From NCBI GenBank assembly GCA_015661405.1, contig JACWMK010000012.1, forward strand, positions 1 through 53,476: a DNA stretch of 53,476 nt, given 5' to 3'. This document shows, piece after piece, positions 1 through 8,626 of this stretch. The position numbers and the translations under genes are program-made. A model generated the notes under the pieces. It did not search any database. It saw only the letters and a list, made by a program, of their open reading frames with translations, and had not been told where the DNA came from. This DNA is from Methanobacterium sp. GTDB lineage: Archaea; Methanobacteriota; Methanobacteria; Methanobacteriales; Methanobacteriaceae. Position 1 is the first letter of the stretch. The number at the start of each line of letters is the position of its first letter.

Positions 1-1247
1 TTTAGTTGGTTGTTGTCTTGGGTTAGTTGGTTGTTGTCTTGGGTTAGTTGGTTGTTGTCTTGGGTTAGTTGGTTGTTGTCTTGGGTTAGTTGAGTGTTGT
101 CTTGGGTTAATTGATTAGTATTTTTTAAGAGTTGATTAGTTTGAGATGTCAAATTGTTAATTCTGTTTATGAGATTATACTTCTCTTCGCGTAATTCGAA
201 TTCTATATGAGAATAAGATTTTATTACATGTAAAAAAGTTGTTTTTATGTTTAAATTTAAATGATCTATTACATCATTATTTAAATTCATTTTCTTAAAA
301 TCTTGTTTAATAAGCTCATAAAATTCTTGTCTATTTTCTTCAGAAACTTGAAAATAACGAAGAATGATTACGTTTATTTTATGATTTAATAAATCAATTT
401 CATAATCGTCGCAATCAGGAAGTGATAAAAAGTTATTTATAATTAGGTTTTGGATTTTAATTATATCAAAAAATCTTTTATCTCCTTTTGATATTAGTGA
501 ACCTGCTCTATTAACTCTATGAAAATAAAGTAACTTTCTAACTAAAGAGGAACGCTTTGCATTCAAAAAGGTGTAGTAAAAAAAAGGGTTATCCTCAAAA
601 ATCAAACCTTCAGGGAATTTAGCATTTATTCTATTAATAAATTCACTTCTATAAATCTTATTATAAGCATTTACAGCTATTTTGAAAATAAAATCTTTAG
701 TTTTGATATAATTAAATGAGCAATCATTAAATTCATCGTTAAAATAATTCAAATTATAATATGGAATATTACCTGATCGTTGATAACTTATTTCTTCATC
801 ATTTTCATTAATTGGGATTATGGGGCACATTACAATGTCGCTATTATGAAGTCTACCATTTCTATATAGCTTCTCGAACATAGTTTCATCCACCCAGTCA
901 TCTGAATCTACAAAACCTATATACTCCCCTTTTACATATTTTAGACCCGTATTTCTAGCTGCCCCAACCCCCATGTTTTTTTTGTTAATTATTCTTACTC
1001 TATCATCTTTTTTTGCATATTCTTCTAAAATCTGAAGTGAATTATCCGTTGAGCCATCGTTTACACATATGATTTCAATTTCTTTTAATGTTTGATTAAC
1101 AACACTATCCAAACATTGTCTTAAGTATTTCTCGACATTATGAAGTGGGATTATTATTGAAACTTTTATATTATAAGACTGTAAGTGATGAATTTTATTT
1201 TCTTCTTTTGAAGAATCTTTATTCTTATAAACTTTCATAACCGACAT
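1..1247 (-). CDS. Family 2 glycosyltransferase with C-terminal heptad-repeat coiled coil (3' end beyond window)
   Basis: This partial gene reads leftward out of the window; at least 415 codons are present. The N-terminal GT-A domain opens with KVSIIIPLHNVEKYLRQ, continues with VNDGSTDNS and carries the DXD-type motif GFVDSDDW, so it should transfer a sugar from a nucleotide donor at the cytoplasmic face. About 250 residues later comes a helical region that ends at the window edge in the repeated heptad TQDNNQL. ATG at 1247 (MSVMKV) is taken as the start; ATG at 1238 is equally possible and aligns with the Met of the paralogue at 22748-25996. The two genes are almost identical at the DNA level over about 120 bp. 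Acceptor and product cannot be read from the sequence. Confidence 0.9.
   Translation of the reverse strand, partial: MSVMKVYKNKDSSKEENKIHHLQSYNIKVSIIIPLHNVEKYLRQCLDSVVNQTLKEIEIICVNDGSTDNSLQILEEYAKKDDRVRIINKKNMGVGAARNTGLKYVKGEYIGFVDSDDWVDETMFEKLYRNGRLHNSDIVMCPIIPINENDEEISYQRSGNIPYYNLNYFNDEFNDCSFNYIKTKDFIFKIAVNAYNKIYRSEFINRINAKFPEGLIFEDNPFFYYTFLNAKRSSLVRKLLYFHRVNRAGSLISKGDKRFFDIIKIQNLIINNFLSLPDCDDYEIDLLNHKINVIILRYFQVSEENRQEFYELIKQDFKKMNLNNDVIDHLNLNIKTTFLHVIKSYSHIEFELREEKYNLINRINNLTSQTNQLLKNTNQLTQDNTQLTQDNNQLTQDNNQLTQDNNQLTQDNNQL
2..127 (-). repeat. Tandem 21-bp repeat (one coiled-coil heptad per unit)
   Basis: Four identical 21-bp units (2-85), one variant (86-106) and one decayed unit (107-127) lie in tandem. 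In the reading frame of the gene each unit encodes the heptad TQDNNQL. Further units may lie left of the window. Identical units point to recent slippage or unequal crossing-over. Confidence 0.95.
590..713. repeat. Near-identical DNA copy of 23410-23533
   Basis: This stretch of a glycosyltransferase gene matches 23410-23533 with only a handful of mismatches, although flanking parts of the two genes are much more diverged. It looks like a gene-conversion or recent-duplication tract between paralogues. A third, more diverged copy lies near 25300-25430. Confidence 0.8.
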
Positions 1248-1654
1248 TTTCCCATAAAAACATTTTTTAATGCTTGTTCTAAAGAATTAGAAAAAAAATT
1301 TGATTTATGCCTAAATAAAAAAATTTATTCATTTTCTATTCATACTCTAAATCATTTTCTTCAAATCCGTATGATTAAAAAAATAGCTAAAACATCACAA
1401 AATGTTTAATATAAATATTTTCTTTTCTAATGAATTAATTTTAATATGACGATGCTTTATATGCGTAAAAATCAATTGTTTAATAAAGTATTATTTTAGT
1501 TTAATCTACTTAATAAATATAAATATTTTCAAATTTTTTTATAATAATACTATTAATATTAAAACATTTGAGTATATAAATAATTTCAAGAAAGAAAAAA
1601 AAATTTTATGCATGCTTAATTTGGGGAAATTTAATTACCTGAAATAAGATTATT
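1248..1654. other. Intergenic region between divergent genes
   Basis: About 400 bp of A+T-rich DNA between two divergently transcribed genes. Apart from the TATA-like box listed separately I see no gene, RNA or repeat here. Confidence 0.6.
1573..1580 (+). promoter_or_regulatory. Putative TATA box for the pyruvyltransferase gene
   Basis: TATATAAA lies 75 bp upstream of the ATG at 1655, which would give a leader of roughly 50 nt. It is a weak call because the whole region is A+T-rich. Confidence 0.35.
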
Positions 1655-2503
1655 ATGACATTAAAATCAGTTATTAAATCTGTTTACGAAAACTCCCGAT
1701 TATTATTAGATAAAGATATACTAGCGTATTGGTGGAAACCCCATAATCGTGGCGCAAATAATTGGGGAGATGTACTTAATCCAATCTTGATTCAGGAGAT
1801 TTCGAGGAAAAAACCGGTTTATTTTACAAAAGATTTGCACAATGTTACCAATAAGCCAGTATATGCGGTAATAGGTAGCATATTACAACATAACTATTCT
1901 AGTTGTGGAAATAATTTGATTTTATGGGGTCCGGGTTTTATATCGGATTCTAATCGGTTGAATGTACAACCAAGAGATATATGTGCGGTGAGAGGTCCTC
2001 TAACTAGGGATATATTATTAAATCAAGGTTATCACTGTCCTGAGATTTATGGAGATCCTGCATTACTATATCCTAAATTTTATAAGCCTGAAAAACGGAG
2101 AAAATATAAACTAGGTGTTATTCCACATTTTTATGATAAAAATTGTGTACCGACTAGTTTTATGGATTATCCGGATGTACTCCTGATTGATATACATGGT
2201 GGGATTAATCAAGTTGTGGATCAGATATGTAGTTGCAGTAAAATTGCTTCTAGTTCACTTCATGGTATTATAGCTGCCGATGCTTATGGTGTACCCTCTA
2301 AATGGATTAAATTCTCGGATAATGTAATCGGTGATGGATTTAAATTTTTTGATTACTTCTATTCAGTAGGAAGAGCAGAAGAGCATCAACTAGAAATTAA
2401 AACGGATACATCTATTGATGATATATTGGATGATTATGACCATTATAAATTAGATTTTAATATTAATGATTTATGGGATGCTTGTCCGTTCAAATCAGAT
2501 TAG
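1655..2503 (+). CDS. Polysaccharide pyruvyl transferase family protein
   Basis: A 282-residue protein of the polysaccharide pyruvyl transferase (CsaB/ExoV-like, PF04230) fold. Visible family features are the N-terminal NNWGDVLNP segment, LILWGPGFI, RDICAVRGPLTRDIL, the EIYGDPALLYP block and a later SSSLHGIIAADAYGVP segment, which is the typical histidine-containing loop of the family. Family members add pyruvate ketals to sugars of surface polymers, using phosphoenolpyruvate, or have related roles in glycan decoration. There is no signal peptide, so it acts in the cytoplasm. It opens a rightward run of three glycan genes (1655-8519). Whether it is a true ketal pyruvyltransferase or a glycosyltransferase-like relative cannot be decided from sequence alone. 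Confidence 0.85.
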   Translation: MTLKSVIKSVYENSRLLLDKDILAYWWKPHNRGANNWGDVLNPILIQEISRKKPVYFTKDLHNVTNKPVYAVIGSILQHNYSSCGNNLILWGPGFISDSNRLNVQPRDICAVRGPLTRDILLNQGYHCPEIYGDPALLYPKFYKPEKRRKYKLGVIPHFYDKNCVPTSFMDYPDVLLIDIHGGINQVVDQICSCSKIASSSLHGIIAADAYGVPSKWIKFSDNVIGDGFKFFDYFYSVGRAEEHQLEIKTDTSIDDILDDYDHYKLDFNINDLWDACPFKSD

Positions 2504-2669
2504 AAAATAATTTTTAGGGAATCAGTTTTTATTTTCGAATTAGAAATTCAATCCAACTGAAAAATCTATAGAATTTAAACCATAATTCACAGTTTCTGAA
2601 AAAAATTCGATCTATTAATATTTTTTAATATTCCATATAAACAAACATTTCCTTCTTACTGGTGATTCT

Positions 2670-4697
2670 ATGAACAAACGATGGTTTACTTTAAGAGAAT
2701 TAATTGTCTCCAATAAACATTTAAGAATCATTAGAAACGATTTCAAGGACTATTATTACTCAACAAAATATCGAATCCACTCAATGAAGTTTAAACTTAC
2801 TTATACAGATTTACGAAATAATAAAGAACCAGAAATAATTTTGACTAAAGAAGAGATTAATGAAAAATATGAATATATAAAGAATAAAAATTTATCCCTC
2901 ATAAATTTACATCCATTTGAAGATAATGCTCCATTAATATCTATAATAATATTAAATAGAAACGGATACACACATTTAAAACGATTATTTAAGGATTTTG
3001 AAGAAAATATTCAGTATCCCTCTTATGAAATTATATTAATGGATAATGCATCCACTGATAAATCAATAAGTTTTCTAAAAAAGCTATCAAATAAATTACC
3101 ATTAACAGTTATAAGAAATACTAATAACAAATCTTTTTCACAAGCAAACAACCAAGCAGCCGGAATAGCTAAGGGTGAATTCTTATTACTATTAAATAAT
3201 AATTTAGAACCCACTTACGGTTGGCTCAACCAAATGATGCAAGCTGCCCTAAAATCTGAAAATATAGGAGCAGTAGGTGCCAAACTAGTTTATCCAGATT
3301 GCTCAAAATCACCATATAATAATCATAATTCATTTAAAACACAACATGAAGGTATAGTTTTCAAAGAAGATGGTAATGGATTCATAAAACCATATAAAAT
3401 AAACAATAATGAACCATTTGGTGATATTAATAAAAATTCACAATTTAGGGCAGCTGTCACTGCATTAACATTATTAGTTAAGAAAGATAAATACTTGAAA
3501 GTAAACGGTTTTGATGAAAGATACAATAATAGCTTGGAAGATGTTGATATATGCCTTAAATTCCTCAAAAAAGGATATAATAATATCTATTGTTCTACAG
3601 CACTATTATTCAATTATAAATTCGAAAACCAAATAACTGGGAAAACCCCGGCGATAAAAAAAAGAGAATTACAAGAAGAGAAATTATTCCAACAAGAATG
3701 GGATCAATGGTTACGTAAACAATTTATAATGGATAAAATTTATAACAAAAAGGTTTTCTCAGAAAAATCATTAAATGTAGCTTTTTTAGTTACAGATGAA
3801 GGTGAAAACGTTTTCGCTGGAGATTATTTCACGGCTTCTGAGTTAGGTGATAGTTTAAAGGAATTTGGTTGGAATATAAGTTTTTTAACAAGGAAAGGGT
3901 TACATGATTGGTATGATGTTGGATCAGATGTTGATATTTTAATATCCATGTTAGAGTCTTATGATCCTCGTAAAATTAGGTGTTCAAATAGATCTTTAAT
4001 TAAAATTGCTTGGCCTCGCAATTGGTTTGAAAGATGGATTTATAATCCGGGATTATCAAAATATGATTTTATATTTGCATCTAGTGAAACTGCATGTAAT
4101 TTTATAGAAGAGAAAACAGAATTAAAAACTTTTTTATTGCCAATTGCCACTAATCCTAATAATTTTAACAATGGTGTCCAGCCACGTGAGGAATTTGTCA
4201 GTGATTATTGTTTCACTGGTAGTTATTGGGGTTATCCTCGGGATATCATTGAATTTTTGGATCCTGATAGTATACCTTATAAATTTAAGTTATTCGGTAA
4301 GAATTGGGAAGATTTTGATAAATTCAAGTTATATTATCAGGGATTCATTAATTATTTTGAGTTACCCAAACTATATGCTTCTACAAAAATTGTTATCGAC
4401 GATGTTAACCGTGGAGCTAAAAATTTCGGTGCAGTTAATAGTCGAGTTTATGATGCCTTAGCTTGCGGAATTTTAGTGTTAACTAACGGAGTTATAGGAG
4501 CAGAAGAAACTTTCAAAGGTAAATTACCGGTTTTCCACTCAAAAGAAGAGTTAAATAATTTAATAGAGTATTATTTATCTAATGAAGATGAAAGAATCTT
4601 GAAAGTAAAAGAATTACAAAAATTCGTATTAGAAAATCATACATATTATAATAGAGCTAAATTTTTAAAAAAAATTTTAATAGAAGAATATCTTTAA
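2670..4697 (+). CDS. Two-domain glycosyltransferase (GT2 plus CgeB-like GT4)
   Basis: A 675-residue cytoplasmic protein. Residues about 88-330 form a GT-A family 2 domain of rhamnosyltransferase type: ISIIILNRNGY, LMDNASTDKS and the late SLEDVDICLKF motif. The usual LLNNDxEP metal-binding motif is replaced by LLNNNLEP (Asn 176-178). Residues about 370-670 form a CgeB-like GT-B domain: VAFLVTDEGEN at its start, then DYCFTGSYWGYP, and NSRVYDALACGILVLTN, the donor-binding segment of PF13524. Tandem GTs of this kind usually add successive sugars of one repeat unit. The ATG at 2670 follows GGTGATTCT closely. It lies 166 bp after the pyruvyltransferase-like gene, probably in the same transcript. 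Donor and acceptor are unknown. Confidence 0.88.
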   Translation: MNKRWFTLRELIVSNKHLRIIRNDFKDYYYSTKYRIHSMKFKLTYTDLRNNKEPEIILTKEEINEKYEYIKNKNLSLINLHPFEDNAPLISIIILNRNGYTHLKRLFKDFEENIQYPSYEIILMDNASTDKSISFLKKLSNKLPLTVIRNTNNKSFSQANNQAAGIAKGEFLLLLNNNLEPTYGWLNQMMQAALKSENIGAVGAKLVYPDCSKSPYNNHNSFKTQHEGIVFKEDGNGFIKPYKINNNEPFGDINKNSQFRAAVTALTLLVKKDKYLKVNGFDERYNNSLEDVDICLKFLKKGYNNIYCSTALLFNYKFENQITGKTPAIKKRELQEEKLFQQEWDQWLRKQFIMDKIYNKKVFSEKSLNVAFLVTDEGENVFAGDYFTASELGDSLKEFGWNISFLTRKGLHDWYDVGSDVDILISMLESYDPRKIRCSNRSLIKIAWPRNWFERWIYNPGLSKYDFIFASSETACNFIEEKTELKTFLLPIATNPNNFNNGVQPREEFVSDYCFTGSYWGYPRDIIEFLDPDSIPYKFKLFGKNWEDFDKFKLYYQGFINYFELPKLYASTKIVIDDVNRGAKNFGAVNSRVYDALACGILVLTNGVIGAEETFKGKLPVFHSKEELNNLIEYYLSNEDERILKVKELQKFVLENHTYYNRAKFLKKILIEEYL

Positions 4698-4796
4698 ATC
4701 TAATTATATAGTAATCTCTCTTATTGTAACTTGTTTTAGTAATTAATTATTATGAATAATATAATAATAAATTAAATTGGTAAACATTGCATTAAT

Positions 4797-7700
4797 TTGG
4801 TGAAATGCTTGAAGAATAAAAGAATAAAAAATAGCATTGTAAATTCTAAATCAAATGCTTTAAATAAGTCATTTGAAAAAGAAATGAAGAATATAAAATT
4901 AAAATTGGATCATTTAGAAGAAGAATTTATTCAATCGGAAGAAAATTTGGAATTTATAAACGGATTATTTGATGTAGAAAAAGACTTGTTTTTGGAACGG
5001 ATGCTAGTAGATAGAAAACAGATTAAAGAATTGAAATCTCATATCAGTAATCTCACAGCTAGTTTTTATGAAATGGAATATTTAAACAATAATAGAAGAT
5101 CAATTAAACAAAGATTGATTTCAAGATTTCCTGGTATTTATATTCTATTTAATAGGAAAAATCAAAGTTTTAGCATTGCTTTGAATAATATGAAAGGTTA
5201 CAAGGCTATTAAAAAACTTCATTTGTTTGATATAGGGTACTACTTAAAAAATAATAATGATGTTAGGTTATCTGGTGCAGACCCATTGATTCATTATATA
5301 TATTTTGGCTTTAAAGAAGGTCGAAAACCTAATCCATCTTTCGATGGGGATTATTATTTAAAAACATATGCGGATGTTGAAAATTTAGATTTAAATCCAT
5401 TAATACATTATAGTTTACATGGAATAAATGAAGGAAGAAAAACTTTCAAAAATCTGGAAATAAGTAGATTACCATTCAGAGAAAGGGAGCAGATTGAAAA
5501 TGAATATTATGTGTCTATTATAATGCCCACTTATAATAGAGAGGGTATTATTGGAAGAGCTATTGATTCTGTTTTAAATCAAACTTTCGAGAATTATGAG
5601 CTTATAATAGTGGATGATGGCAGCACAGATGACACAAAGTCTCTAATTATAATGAATTATGGAGAACTTCTCAAAAGTGGTAAAATTAAATATTTTAAAC
5701 AAAAAAATTTCGGAGTAAGTAAAGCTCGTAATAAGGGATTAAATGAAGCTAAAGGTGATGTTATAGCATATTTAGATTCGGATAATTATTGGTTGGATAC
5801 TTTTCTTGAAAAAATGATTTCATCATTATCAAATAATAATAAAAATACTGCATATTGTTCTATGGAAGTAACTGATGATTATAAAGACAGGAAATTTATT
5901 AGAAATACTAAATATAATCGAAATCAATTGTTAAAAGGTAGCTACATTGATCTTAATGTTTTTGTGCATAAAAGATTCCTTTATGATCAATTAGGCGGTT
6001 TTGATGAGTCATTAACTAGACTTGTTGATTGGGATTTCATTTTAAGATATACTCGTTTAAATGAACCATATTTCGTAAATGAGGTATTAACTAAATATTA
6101 CTTAAGTAGTGAATTGAATAATATTTCAAATAACGTTAATTTAGATGATAATCGTCTAAAAATTAATAAATTGCATAATAATGAAATGATTGGAAGAGAA
6201 CTTACTAATTTAAGAATAGGCTATGTTTTATGGGATTTTCCTGCGTTTTCCCAAACTTTCGTTATAAATGAACTTAGATGGTTAGTGGAAAATAATTATG
6301 ATGTGAAAGTTTTCTTTAAAGTTAAGCCGGATAAAGAGGCTGAACTAAATTTCGATATTGAGGCTATTAAAATTAAAAATTCATCAGATTTAGCTAAAAA
6401 AATTAATGAATATAAAATAAATGTATTACATACGCATTTTGTTTATCCTGCCTGTACTCGTTTAACACTTCCTGCAGCAGAAAAAACAGGTGTACCATTC
6501 ACTGTATCTGCTCATGCCATTGACATTTTTCATAATAGAAATGTTAAGAGGAATAAAGTTGACGAAATAGGTGAAAGTAAATATTGTAAAAAGATTTTTG
6601 TGTTGGGGAAGTTTCATTACGATTATTTAATTGAAAAAGGTGTTCCTGAAGGAAAACTCATGTTTTTGAGGCAGGCTACAAATTATAATATAGAGCGTGC
6701 TATAAATATTGAGTCTTCTAGATTTAAACGAAAAATTAAAAATGTTATTACGGTCACTCGTTTTGTTGAAAAAAAAGGGATTGATACTCTTATTAAGGCA
6801 GCTAAAGTTTTAGAGAATGAAGATTTGATTTTTAAAATTTATGGTTATGGTCCTTTAGAAAAGGATTTAAAAAATTTGATAAATGAATTAAATCTTAAAA
6901 ATGTGGTTATGGAAGGCCTGATTAAAGGTGATGAAGCTATTAAAAAGGCATATGAAGATGGAGATATATTTATATTACCTTGTAGAATAGCTTCTGATGG
7001 TGATATGGATGGAATGCCCACTGTTATTTTCGAAGCCATGGCTTATGGTACTCCTATAATTACTACAAATATTTCATCTATTCCTGAATTTGTCATAGAT
7101 AATTATAATGGATTTATTGTTGATCCCGATGATCCAGTTGTCCTTGCCAATAAAATATCATATATTAAAAATATGGATGAAAATGGTCTTTTCATGATTA
7201 TAAAACATGCTCAAAATTTAGTTCAGAACGTTTCAAACGTTGAAGGAACTGTTAAGACTATGCTTGATATTTGGGCTAATAATAGAATTGATTTATTTAT
7301 GGTAACACATCAAAAAGGACGATATAAAGATTTGGAAACTTTAAAGGATATACTTGATAGAATCTTTAAGTACACTCGAATGGAATTTGATTTAACGATT
7401 ATTGATAATTGTAGTGACAAAAAATCTAAAGATTTTCTTTTAAAATATGCAGAATCACACCCAAATATTAGATTAATATTTCTTAATGAAAACATATTAT
7501 GCGGTCCTGCATCTAATATTGCTTTGGAAGAAATGGATAATAAATATGCTATTTATATTTGCAGCAATGAAGCATTCATCTTAAAACATGAATGGGAACT
7601 CAAAGCTATAAATTACATGAAAAATAATGAAAACGTAGGAATTGCAGGTACTTTAATCTATTCCCCACCATATTATAACGGTCAAACTTATCAAAAACAA

Positions 7701-8519
7701 AAATTCTTTGAAAAATTTAGGAATAAAGACTACATTGCAGATAAGGATGAAACTAAGTTTAAACACGTTCAGGGCGGAATCTACATACTTAGAAGAGAAG
7801 CTTATATGCAATGTGGTGGATTTAATCCACTACTTCCGCAAGATTACATGGATGTTGAATATAGTTATTATTTGGAAAGTAAAGGTTGGAGATTAGGCGA
7901 AATTACTAAATGGATATCCCTAACTAAGAAGACTCAGCCGGAATACTATACGTATTTGGATGAAAACACTACTGCTGCACATCCTTTACTATTAAATGAT
8001 TTACATTATATTGATAAACTAGCTTTTGAATATTGTAATATTTGTAATAATGAACTGGTTGATAATATTTGCACTTCATGCAAGTCTGATAGTTCTGAAA
8101 GAGCGATATACAGAATTATTGCAAAATCGGATAAAATATATCGTTCACTTGAATGTACTTTATTATTAAAGCATAACATTGTTCATAAAAAATTCAGGAA
8201 AATGTTTTCACTTGCAAATAAAAGGTATTCTAAAGGAAATATAAATGAAAATCTGGATAATATACTTGAAAATTTAAATAAAACAGACATTTTAATTGTG
8301 AACACAGAATTTAACCTGAATTATGATAGAACGCTTACGTATTTAATTGAAAAATTAAATGAAAACGGGTTGTTAATTATTGAATTGTCAGATGATGAAT
8401 TATTGAATAATAAATTAAAAAAATTTTTAATTAATCAAAAGGGATTCATTATACGCAGCGTTGAATTTGCATCCAATAAATTATCACTTAATGAATTTAT
8501 ATTAGCTGAGAAAATATAA
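4797..8519 (+). CDS. Giant multidomain glycosyltransferase (coiled coil, FDxxYYL repeats, GT2, GT4, GT2, zinc ribbon)
   Basis: A 1240-residue protein. In order: a coiled coil (about 20-95); two copies of an FDxxYYLK...HYxxxGxxEGRKP module (145-215) known from other large GTs; GT2 domain (237-465; SIIMPTYNRE, VDDGSTDDT, YLDSDNYW); GT4 domain (470-830; HTHFVYP, SAHAIDIF, VTRFVEKKGIDTLI, EAMAYGTPIITT); a second GT2 domain (830-1065); a Cys4 zinc ribbon (C1080, C1083, C1092, C1095); and a tail resembling the second half of a Rossmann methyltransferase without the SAM-binding motif. Three GT domains could add several residues of one repeat unit. The start is unclear: TTG 4797 or GTG 4800, with a later ATG at codon 30. 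The central module is shared with the convergent gene at 8627-13150. Confidence 0.87.
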   Translation: MVKCLKNKRIKNSIVNSKSNALNKSFEKEMKNIKLKLDHLEEEFIQSEENLEFINGLFDVEKDLFLERMLVDRKQIKELKSHISNLTASFYEMEYLNNNRRSIKQRLISRFPGIYILFNRKNQSFSIALNNMKGYKAIKKLHLFDIGYYLKNNNDVRLSGADPLIHYIYFGFKEGRKPNPSFDGDYYLKTYADVENLDLNPLIHYSLHGINEGRKTFKNLEISRLPFREREQIENEYYVSIIMPTYNREGIIGRAIDSVLNQTFENYELIIVDDGSTDDTKSLIIMNYGELLKSGKIKYFKQKNFGVSKARNKGLNEAKGDVIAYLDSDNYWLDTFLEKMISSLSNNNKNTAYCSMEVTDDYKDRKFIRNTKYNRNQLLKGSYIDLNVFVHKRFLYDQLGGFDESLTRLVDWDFILRYTRLNEPYFVNEVLTKYYLSSELNNISNNVNLDDNRLKINKLHNNEMIGRELTNLRIGYVLWDFPAFSQTFVINELRWLVENNYDVKVFFKVKPDKEAELNFDIEAIKIKNSSDLAKKINEYKINVLHTHFVYPACTRLTLPAAEKTGVPFTVSAHAIDIFHNRNVKRNKVDEIGESKYCKKIFVLGKFHYDYLIEKGVPEGKLMFLRQATNYNIERAINIESSRFKRKIKNVITVTRFVEKKGIDTLIKAAKVLENEDLIFKIYGYGPLEKDLKNLINELNLKNVVMEGLIKGDEAIKKAYEDGDIFILPCRIASDGDMDGMPTVIFEAMAYGTPIITTNISSIPEFVIDNYNGFIVDPDDPVVLANKISYIKNMDENGLFMIIKHAQNLVQNVSNVEGTVKTMLDIWANNRIDLFMVTHQKGRYKDLETLKDILDRIFKYTRMEFDLTIIDNCSDKKSKDFLLKYAESHPNIRLIFLNENILCGPASNIALEEMDNKYAIYICSNEAFILKHEWELKAINYMKNNENVGIAGTLIYSPPYYNGQTYQKQKFFEKFRNKDYIADKDETKFKHVQGGIYILRREAYMQCGGFNPLLPQDYMDVEYSYYLESKGWRLGEITKWISLTKKTQPEYYTYLDENTTAAHPLLLNDLHYIDKLAFEYCNICNNELVDNICTSCKSDSSERAIYRIIAKSDKIYRSLECTLLLKHNIVHKKFRKMFSLANKRYSKGNINENLDNILENLNKTDILIVNTEFNLNYDRTLTYLIEKLNENGLLIIELSDDELLNNKLKKFLINQKGFIIRSVEFASNKLSLNEFILAEKI

Positions 8520-8626
8520 AATAGGCATAATTTATCTTCGGATGGATTTTAAATAGTTTTATTTTTAATAAGTTATTTGAAAGCAGTTACATTATAATTT
8601 AAAATGACATAATGAAGAGAATATTT

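Noticed and set aside
2..127. Possible CRISPR array because of regular short repeats
   Set aside because: Units are contiguous without spacers and encode in-frame heptads of a protein.
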